A stretch of DNA of 6,369 nt from JBKPDV01 sp046728075 (GTDB taxonomy: Bacteria > Acidobacteriota > Thermoanaerobaculia > UBA5066 > Gp7-AA6): assembly GCA_046728075.1 (NCBI GenBank), contig JBKPDV010000230.1, positions 1 through 6,369 on the forward strand, in the 5' to 3' direction. A program made the translations under genes and the position numbers. The notes beneath the pieces are model-generated. The model made no database searches and was not told where the DNA came from. It worked only from the letters and a program-made list of their open reading frames with translations. Below are positions 1 through 4,577 of the stretch, in pieces. Each line of letters starts with the position of its first letter. Within the stretch, counting starts at the first letter, position 1.

Positions 1-991
1 CTCGATCCGCGACGCGCCCGAAGGCTATGACTGGCCGAGCTTCATCGCGATGGACCAGCCGAAACACTCGGCCCAGCGCAAGACGGTATCGCCGATGTTC
101 ACGCCGACCCATCTGGACGAACTCGCCGTCCTGATCCGGCAGCGCTCGGCCAAGGTGCTCGACGAATTGCCGCGCAACGAGACCTTCAATTTCGTCGAAC
201 GGGTGTCGATCGAGCTGACGACGCAGATGCTGGCGACGCTGTTCGACTTTCCCTTCGAGGAGCGGCGCAAGCTGACGCGCTGGTCCGACGTCACGACCGC
301 GCTGCCGAAGGGCGGCGTGGTGGACTCGGCGGAGCAGCGCTTCGAAGAAATGGAAGAGTGCCGGGTCTTTTTCGCCAATCTCTGGAACGAGCGCGTCAAC
401 GCCGCGCCGCGTAACGACCTGTTGTCGATGATGGCGCATAGCGAGGCCACGCGCCACATGGACGCGGACAACCTGATGGGCAACATCATTCTCCTGCTCG
501 TCGGCGGCAACGACACCACGCGCAACACCATGAGCGGATCGGTGCTGGCTTTGAACGAACACCCCGATGAGTATCAGAAGCTGCGCGACAATCCGGCGCT
601 GATCGATTCCATGGTGCCCGAGGTGATCCGCTGGCAGACCCCGCTCGCCCATATGCGGCGCACCGCGCTTGCCGACACCGAACTTGGCGGCAAGACGATC
701 AAGAAGGGCGACCGCGTCGTGATGTGGTACGTCTCGGGCAATCGCGACGAGGAGGCGATCGAGCGGCCGAACGAGTTCATCATCGACCGCGCGCGTCCGC
801 GCACGCATCTGTCGTTCGGCTTCGGCATCCACCGCTGCGTCGGCATGCGGCTCGCGGAACTGCAGCTCCGTATCGTCTGGGAAGAAATGCTGAAGCGGTT
901 CGACCGGATCGAGGTGGTGGGCGAACCGAGGCGGGTCTATTCCAGCTTCATCCGTGGCATCGAATACCTGCCGGTCCGCATCCCCGGCTAG
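1..991 (+). CDS. Cytochrome P450, CYP153 family (alkane/fatty-acid terminal hydroxylase type), 5'-partial
   Basis: This haem monooxygenase would use O2 and electrons from a ferredoxin to hydroxylate a substrate, in CYP153 members typically the terminal carbon of alkanes or fatty acids. The reading frame is open from the left edge (first full codon at 2) to TAG at 989-991, giving 329 residues. CYP153 proteins are about 420 residues, so roughly 90 N-terminal residues lie outside the window. The ATG at 50 is internal: the C-helix region (FIAMDQPKHSAQRKTVSP) continues across it. The I-helix oxygen-activation motif GGNDTT is at 503-520, the K-helix ExxR (EVIR) at 620-631, and the haem-ligand loop FGFGIHRCVG at 815-844, with the cysteine codon at 836-838. 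Stretches such as LTTQMLATLFDFPFEERRKL and VVMWYVSGNRD are, from memory, hallmarks of CYP153A proteins, so the family call is strong; the substrate is unknown. No ferredoxin or reductase gene follows. Confidence 0.93.
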   Translation, partial: SIRDAPEGYDWPSFIAMDQPKHSAQRKTVSPMFTPTHLDELAVLIRQRSAKVLDELPRNETFNFVERVSIELTTQMLATLFDFPFEERRKLTRWSDVTTALPKGGVVDSAEQRFEEMEECRVFFANLWNERVNAAPRNDLLSMMAHSEATRHMDADNLMGNIILLLVGGNDTTRNTMSGSVLALNEHPDEYQKLRDNPALIDSMVPEVIRWQTPLAHMRRTALADTELGGKTIKKGDRVVMWYVSGNRDEEAIERPNEFIIDRARPRTHLSFGFGIHRCVGMRLAELQLRIVWEEMLKRFDRIEVVGEPRRVYSSFIRGIEYLPVRIPG

Positions 992-1000
992 CTTATTGTT

Positions 1001-1103
1001 TGAGCATGATCTCCGCGCAAACGCGTTCCGCGTTTGTCGCGAGGGAAAACCGGCATCCACCCACGGGTCGCAGCCCGAGGGCATGCTTTTCCGGATCATG
1101 CTC
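1001..1103. repeat. Branched intergenic palindromic repeat (Bradyrhizobium-type, element A)
   Basis: This lies 10 bases after the P450 stop. A perfect 10-bp outer stem pairs gagcatgatc (1002-1011) with gatcatgctc (1094-1103). Inside, aaacgcg (1019-1025) pairs with cgcgttt (1029-1035), ggaaaa (1044-1049) pairs with ttttcc (1087-1092), and cggg (1064-1067) can pair with cccg (1073-1076). The whole can fold as a branched structure on either strand. I recall similar sequences with GAGCATGATC ends and a GGAAAACCGG core as abundant intergenic repeats in Bradyrhizobium and Rhodopseudomonas. It has no T-tract, so it is not a standard intrinsic terminator, but it could protect the 3' end of the P450 mRNA. 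Confidence 0.75.
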
Positions 1104-1129
1104 TGGCGTTTAGCCCCTACCCCGGACGG

Positions 1130-1148
1130 CTTGGCCCTGCTAACCAAG
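1130..1148. promoter_or_regulatory. Small dyad CTTGG-N9-CCAAG, possible operator
   Basis: The arms cttgg (1130-1134) and ccaag (1144-1148) form a perfect 5-bp inverted repeat around a 9-base spacer, about 57 bases upstream of the acyl-CoA dehydrogenase start. Position and symmetry would suit a dimeric regulator binding near the promoter of the acyl-CoA module. A dyad this short can easily arise by chance, no regulator gene is present, and no convincing -35/-10 pair was recognised nearby. Confidence 0.2.
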
Positions 1149-1152
1149 GTCC

Positions 1153-1178
1153 CGCGCCGGGCGGCTTCCGCCGGCGCG
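1153..1178. other. GC-rich hairpin in the leader of the acyl-CoA dehydrogenase gene
   Basis: The left side cgcgccgg-g-cgg (1153-1164) pairs with ccg-ccggcgcg (1168-1178), forming an 11-bp stem with one bulged G (1161) and a 3-base loop (ctt, 1165-1167). It ends 27 bases before the ATG at 1206. It is followed by tccccttga, not a run of T, so a Rho-independent terminator is unlikely. It could be the end of the upstream transcription unit, a 5' leader structure, or a degenerate repeat remnant. Confidence 0.45.
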
Positions 1179-1205
1179 TCCCCTTGATCTGCCAGCCGAG
1201 TTTCG

Positions 1206-2387
1206 ATGACCGCCGCACAGCACACCCACGAGCAACAAGACGAACACGCCGACATCCGCGACGCCGTCGCCAAGCTCTGCGCCCAGTTTCCCGGCGAATA
1301 CTGGCGCAAGCTCGATCGCGAGATGGCCTATCCGTCCGCGTTCGTCGACGCGCTGACGCAAGCCGGCTATCTCTCGGTGCTGATCCCGGAGGAACTTGGC
1401 GGCGCCGGCCTGAAGCTGTCGGCGGCGGCCGCGATCCTGGAAGAGATCCAGCGGGCGGGATGCAACGGCGGCGGCTGCCACGCCCAGATGTACACGATGG
1501 GCACACTCCTCCGGCACGGCAGTGAGGCACAGAAGGCGAAATGGCTGCCGAAGATTGCAAGCGGAGACCTGCGCCTGCAGGCCTTCGGCGTCACCGAGCC
1601 GACCAGCGGCACCGACACCTCCTCGCTGAAGACCTTCGCCAAACGTGAAGGCAATGACAGCTACATCGTCAACGGCCAGAAGATCTGGACCAGCCGGGCC
1701 GAATATTCCGACCTGATGATCCTGCTTGCGCGCACCACGCCGAAGGACCAGGTGAAGAAGCGCACCGACGGGCTGTCGGTGTTCATCGTCGACATGCGGG
1801 AGGCCAAGAAGGCCGGGCTCACGATCCGTCCGATCCGCACCATGATGAACCACTCGACCACCGAGGTGTTCTTCACCGACATGAAGGTGCCGGCGGAGAA
1901 CCTGATCGGCGAGGAAGGCAAGGGCTTTCGCTACATCCTCTCCGGCATGAACGCCGAGCGCATCCTGATCGCGGCCGAATGCATCGGCGACGCCAAATGG
2001 TTCATCACGAAGGCGACCGACTACGCCAAGGAACGCACCGTGTTCGGCCGGCCGATCGGCCAGAATCAAGGCATCCAGTTTCCGATCGCCAAGGCCTATG
2101 CCTCGATGTGCGCAGCCGAACTGATGGTCAAGGAAGCCACCCGCAAATACGAGGCGGGACTCGATTGCGGCGCAGAGGCCAACATGGCCAAGATGCTGGC
2201 CGCCGACGCCTCCTGGGAAGCGGCGAACGCCTGCGTGCAGACCCATGGCGGCTTCGGCTTTGCCGAGGAGTACGACGTCGAACGCAAGTTCCGCGAGACG
2301 CGGCTCTATCAGGTGGCGCCGATCTCGACCAACCTCATCCTGTCGTTCGTGGCCGAGCATGTGCTCGGCATGCCGCGTTCCTATTGA
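1206..2387 (+). CDS. Acyl-CoA dehydrogenase family flavoprotein
   Basis: Members of this FAD enzyme family oxidise an acyl-CoA to the 2,3-enoyl-CoA in the cytoplasm, passing electrons to electron-transfer flavoprotein. The 393-residue length is typical. An N-terminal helical domain leads to the first family signature (GVTEPTSGTDTSS, residues 128-140). Residues 190-235 form the beta domain. ERTVFGRPIGQNQGIQFP (276-293) and QTHGGFGFAEEY (345-356) are the FAD/dimer contact regions. The usual catalytic glutamate near the C-terminus (in MCAD, the Glu of YEGT) is replaced: here the segment is LYQVAPIST with Pro372. A glutamate occurs instead at residue 251 in MNAERI, the place used by isovaleryl-CoA and long-chain acyl-CoA dehydrogenases. 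An in-frame TGA at 1185-1187 and no alternative start codon after it fix the ATG at 1206; the Shine-Dalgarno is weak (gccgag). The substrate could be branched-chain or a dicarboxylic acyl-CoA, but this is not settled. Confidence 0.93.
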   Translation: MTAAQHTHEQQDEHADIRDAVAKLCAQFPGEYWRKLDREMAYPSAFVDALTQAGYLSVLIPEELGGAGLKLSAAAAILEEIQRAGCNGGGCHAQMYTMGTLLRHGSEAQKAKWLPKIASGDLRLQAFGVTEPTSGTDTSSLKTFAKREGNDSYIVNGQKIWTSRAEYSDLMILLARTTPKDQVKKRTDGLSVFIVDMREAKKAGLTIRPIRTMMNHSTTEVFFTDMKVPAENLIGEEGKGFRYILSGMNAERILIAAECIGDAKWFITKATDYAKERTVFGRPIGQNQGIQFPIAKAYASMCAAELMVKEATRKYEAGLDCGAEANMAKMLAADASWEAANACVQTHGGFGFAEEYDVERKFRETRLYQVAPISTNLILSFVAEHVLGMPRSY

Positions 2388-2390
2388 GAC

Positions 2391-2440
2391 GCGCATGTCC
2401 CGGCGAAGTGGGAACCGGTTCGCCGACGAAGGACATGCGC
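2391..2440. repeat. Palindromic hairpin repeat between acyl-CoA dehydrogenase and CoA-transferase (element B)
   Basis: This starts 3 bases after the dehydrogenase stop. The outer arms gcgcatgtcc (2391-2400) and ggacatgcgc (2431-2440) are perfect 10-bp complements. The adjoining cggcgaa (2401-2407) and ttcgccg (2419-2425) form a further 7-bp stem, leaving a 5-base bulge (acgaa) on the 3' side. The core gaagtgggaaccggttcg resembles, from memory, the AAGTGGGAACCGGTT core of a repeat family abundant in Bradyrhizobium and its relatives. The Shine-Dalgarno of the next gene follows directly, so as RNA it would be an intra-operon hairpin able to affect processing, stability or relative expression. 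There is no T-tract. Confidence 0.75.
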
Positions 2441-2445
2441 AAAAC

Positions 2446-2454
2446 AGAGAAGAA
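2446..2454 (+). promoter_or_regulatory. Ribosome binding site of the CoA-transferase gene
   Basis: A purine-rich run (agagaagaa) sits just upstream of the ATG at 2457, immediately after hairpin element B. It contains a partial match to the anti-16S sequence (GAGA/AAG) and supports the ATG at 2457 as the start. It is separated from the base of the hairpin by only five bases, so folding of the element could influence ribosome access. Confidence 0.5.
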
Positions 2455-2456
2455 TC

Positions 2457-3584
2457 ATGCTGCCGCTTGAAGGATTAACCGTCGTTGCCGTCGAACAGGC
2501 GGTCGCCGCGCCGTTCTGCAGCTCGCGCCTGGCCGATGCCGGCGCGCATGTCATCAAGGTCGAGCGGCCGGAGGGCGATTTCGCCCGCGGCTATGACGCC
2601 GCCGCCAAGGGCCAGAGCAGCTATTTCGTCTGGCTCAACCGCGGCAAGGATTCTGTCGTCGTCGATCTCGCAACCAAAGAGGGGCGCGCCAGCCTCGAAG
2701 AGCTGATCGCGAACGCGGACGTTCTCTTGCAGAACCTCAAGCCCGGCTCGATGGACAAGCTCGGCTTTTCGCTCGAGCGCCTGAAAAAGGACTATCCGGC
2801 GCTGATCTGCTGCACCATCACCGGCTATGGCGATGACGGCCCCTATGCGCAGCGCAAGGCCTACGACCTTCTGATCCAGGCCGAGAGCGGGCTGGCATCG
2901 ATCACCGGCGGTCCGGACGGCCCGTCGCGCGTTGGACTATCCATCGTCGACATCGCGACCGGCGCGACCGCGCATGCTTCCATCCTCGAAGCTTTGATTG
3001 CGCGCGGCCGGACCGGCAGGGGCGCCGACATCCGCATTTCGATGTTCGACGTGATGGCCGACTGGCTGACGGTGCCGCTACTCAATTCCGAAGCCGGCAA
3101 CCCGCCCAAGCGCATGGGGCTGGCGCATCCCTCGATCGCGCCTTACGGTGTGTTCCGCTCCAAAGACGGCAGAGACATCTTGATCTCGATCCAGAGCGAG
3201 CGCGAGTGGAAGAAACTCTGCGCCGACGTATTGGATCAGCCTGACTTGCCCAACGACCCCCGGCTCGCCAACATGGTCGAGCGCGTGCGCAACCGCGACC
3301 TCACCGACAAGACGGTCGGCGACATCTTCGTGACGCTGAGCCGCGACGAGCTGCTGAAGCGGCTGGCGGACGCCGACATCGCCTTTGCCGAGGTCAACAC
3401 CATGGCCGACCTGACCATCCATCCGCATCTGCGCCGGATCGAGGTGAACACGCCGAAGGGCGTCGTGACCTATCCCGCGCCCGCCGCCATCTTCGTCGAT
3501 CAGCCGCGCCACTACGGTGCGGTGCCCGCTATCGGCGATCAGGCCGGCCTTCCGAAAGCCTCGCGCGCGCGGACATCGTCATGA
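2457..3584 (+). CDS. CaiB/BaiF family (class III) CoA-transferase
   Basis: Class III transferases move CoA from a donor acyl-CoA to a carboxylic acid through an aspartyl-CoA thioester, in the cytoplasm. The 375-residue protein starts with the family's usual LEGLTVVAVEQAVAAPFCS and shows HVIKVERPEGD (31-41), NRGKDSVVVDL (61-71), NLKPGSMDKLGF (93-104) and TGYGDDGPY (122-130). The catalytic aspartate is most likely Asp165 in LSIVDIATG, matching Asp169 of formyl-CoA transferase. It is somewhat shorter than Frc/CaiB (about 400-430), mainly towards the C-terminus, yet it shows no sign of damage. It lies 69 bases after the dehydrogenase stop and overlaps the hydratase gene by ATGA, indicating co-transcription and translational coupling. 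It probably activates the acid that the neighbouring dehydrogenase and hydratase then process. Mesaconyl-CoA or succinyl-CoA transferases belong to the same family, but the donor and acceptor cannot be read from sequence. Confidence 0.92.
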   Translation: MLPLEGLTVVAVEQAVAAPFCSSRLADAGAHVIKVERPEGDFARGYDAAAKGQSSYFVWLNRGKDSVVVDLATKEGRASLEELIANADVLLQNLKPGSMDKLGFSLERLKKDYPALICCTITGYGDDGPYAQRKAYDLLIQAESGLASITGGPDGPSRVGLSIVDIATGATAHASILEALIARGRTGRGADIRISMFDVMADWLTVPLLNSEAGNPPKRMGLAHPSIAPYGVFRSKDGRDILISIQSEREWKKLCADVLDQPDLPNDPRLANMVERVRNRDLTDKTVGDIFVTLSRDELLKRLADADIAFAEVNTMADLTIHPHLRRIEVNTPKGVVTYPAPAAIFVDQPRHYGAVPAIGDQAGLPKASRARTSS

Positions 3585-4435
3585 CTGAAAAGCTTGATCT
3601 CGACCATCTGCGGCAATGGATCGGCCTGACCACCGAGGCCTTCGACACCGTGACCGCTCAACTGGTGAAGGGCCTGCGCGCGACTTTGTTCCAGGAGATC
3701 GGCGAACCGAAGCCCGGCGACGCGGCGCCGTTCACCACGCATTGGTGCCTGGCGCAGCCGGTGTTTCCAATGTCCGAGCTCGGGCCCGACGGCCACCCGA
3801 CGCGCGGCGGCTTCCTGCCGCCGGTGCCGCTGCCGCGCCGGATGTGGGCCGGCGGCGAACTGGAATTCGTCGATGCGCTGCGGGTCGGCGACGACACCAG
3901 GCGCAGCTCCCGGATTTCCGACGTCACGATGAAGACCGGCTCGACCGGCGCCTTGTGCTTCGTCTCGGTCGAACACATCGTGACATCGGCGCGCGGCATC
4001 GCCGTCCGCGAACGCCAGGACATCGTCTATCGCGACATCTCGACGGCGCCATCGCCGGCACCCGCCAAGGCACCCCCGCCGCCGCCCGTTGCAAGACATC
4101 GGGAAACCCACATCTCCGATCCAGTGCTGCTGTTCCGCTATTCGGCACTGACCTTCAACGGCCACCGTATCCATTACGACCGCGACTACGTCACCAGGGT
4201 CGAGGGTTATCCCGGCCTGATCTTCCACGGCCCATTGCAGGCGGCGTTGATCGTCGAATTCGCAGCCAAGCTGCACAACGGTCAGCCGCCGAAGAAATTC
4301 AGCTATCGCGGCGTGCAGCCGCTGTTCGAAGGCAGCGAGTTCTCCGTCAACGCCAACGACACCGCCGCCGGCATGGAACTGTGGACCGCAAACGCCGCGG
4401 GCCAGCCGACCATGAAGGGAACGGCGACGTGGTGA
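3581..4435 (+). CDS. Double-hotdog acyl-CoA hydratase/dehydratase, FAS1-like (mesaconyl-C4-CoA hydratase type)
   Basis: This protein would add water to, or remove it from, a CoA-bound 2-enoyl / 3-hydroxyacyl group. It has 284 residues and two hotdog-like halves. The N-terminal half (about 1-150) carries W55, GGFLPPVPLPRRMWAGGELEF (77-97) and EHIV (131-134), resembling the MaoC-like N-terminal dehydratase domain. A Pro/Ala-rich linker (155-170) joins it to the catalytic half. That half has FRYSALTFNGHRIHYD (185-200), with His195, His198 and Asp200, and EGYPGLIFHGPL (208-219), the pattern seen in mesaconyl-C4-CoA hydratase and related HTD2-type proteins. The ATG overlaps the stop codon of the CoA-transferase (ATGA at 3581-3584) and has little Shine-Dalgarno of its own, so translation is probably coupled. 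The pairing of CoA-transferase and this hydratase recalls the mesaconyl-CoA steps of the 3-hydroxypropionate bicycle, but also occurs in other acid degradation clusters; the exact substrate is open. Confidence 0.87.
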   Translation: MTEKLDLDHLRQWIGLTTEAFDTVTAQLVKGLRATLFQEIGEPKPGDAAPFTTHWCLAQPVFPMSELGPDGHPTRGGFLPPVPLPRRMWAGGELEFVDALRVGDDTRRSSRISDVTMKTGSTGALCFVSVEHIVTSARGIAVRERQDIVYRDISTAPSPAPAKAPPPPPVARHRETHISDPVLLFRYSALTFNGHRIHYDRDYVTRVEGYPGLIFHGPLQAALIVEFAAKLHNGQPPKKFSYRGVQPLFEGSEFSVNANDTAAGMELWTANAAGQPTMKGTATW

Positions 4436-4437
4436 CA

Positions 4438-4557
4438 CCGTCATTGCGAGCGAAGCGAAGCAATCCAGGGTCGCGCATACGACTCTGGATTGCTTCGTCG
4501 CAGAGCCTGTCATCGGGCGCGCATTTCGCGCGACCCGTTGGCTCCTCGCAATGACGG
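4438..4557. repeat. Cloverleaf-like palindromic repeat overlapping a candidate start codon (element C)
   Basis: This 120-bp element begins 3 bases after the hydratase stop. Its perfect 13-bp outer arms are ccgtcattgcgag (4438-4450) and ctcgcaatgacgg (4545-4557). Inside are two hairpins: a perfect 13-bp stem between 4456-4468 (cgaagcaatccag) and 4485-4497 (ctggattgcttcg), and cgggcgcgc (4514-4522) with gcgcg-a-cccg (4528-4537), which has one bulged A. From memory, the CGTCATTGCGAGCGAAGCGAAGC left end is a very common intergenic repeat in Bradyrhizobium-type genomes. The right arm includes the ATG at 4551 that could start the next gene. There is no transposase, and no T-tract to make it an intrinsic terminator. 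Confidence 0.85.
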
Positions 4558-4563
4558 CGCTTT

Positions 4564-4568
4564 GGGAG
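4564..4568 (+). promoter_or_regulatory. Shine-Dalgarno favouring a TTG start at 4578
   Basis: The sequence gggag at 4564-4568 lies 9 bases before an in-frame TTG at 4578-4580. The competing ATG at 4551 lies inside the palindromic repeat and has no purine-rich site upstream (gttggctcctcgca). The TTG start also brings the N-terminus closer to that of known benzoylformate decarboxylases, so it is the preferred start. Confidence 0.55.
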
Positions 4569-4577
4569 CACGCCGCC

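Noticed and set aside
1153..1178. Rho-independent terminator after the P450 gene
   Set aside because: The hairpin is strong but no T-run follows it, so only the hairpin is annotated.
1140..2396. Long open frame on the minus strand (418 codons) opposite the acyl-CoA dehydrogenase
   Set aside because: It is an antisense shadow of a clear family member in high-GC DNA; its translation is His/Gly/Arg-rich with no recognisable motif.
4438..4557. tRNA or structured small RNA gene suggested by the cloverleaf fold of element C
   Set aside because: It is too long, its arms do not fit tRNA dimensions, there is no T-loop sequence such as GTTCGA, and it matches a recalled intergenic repeat type.
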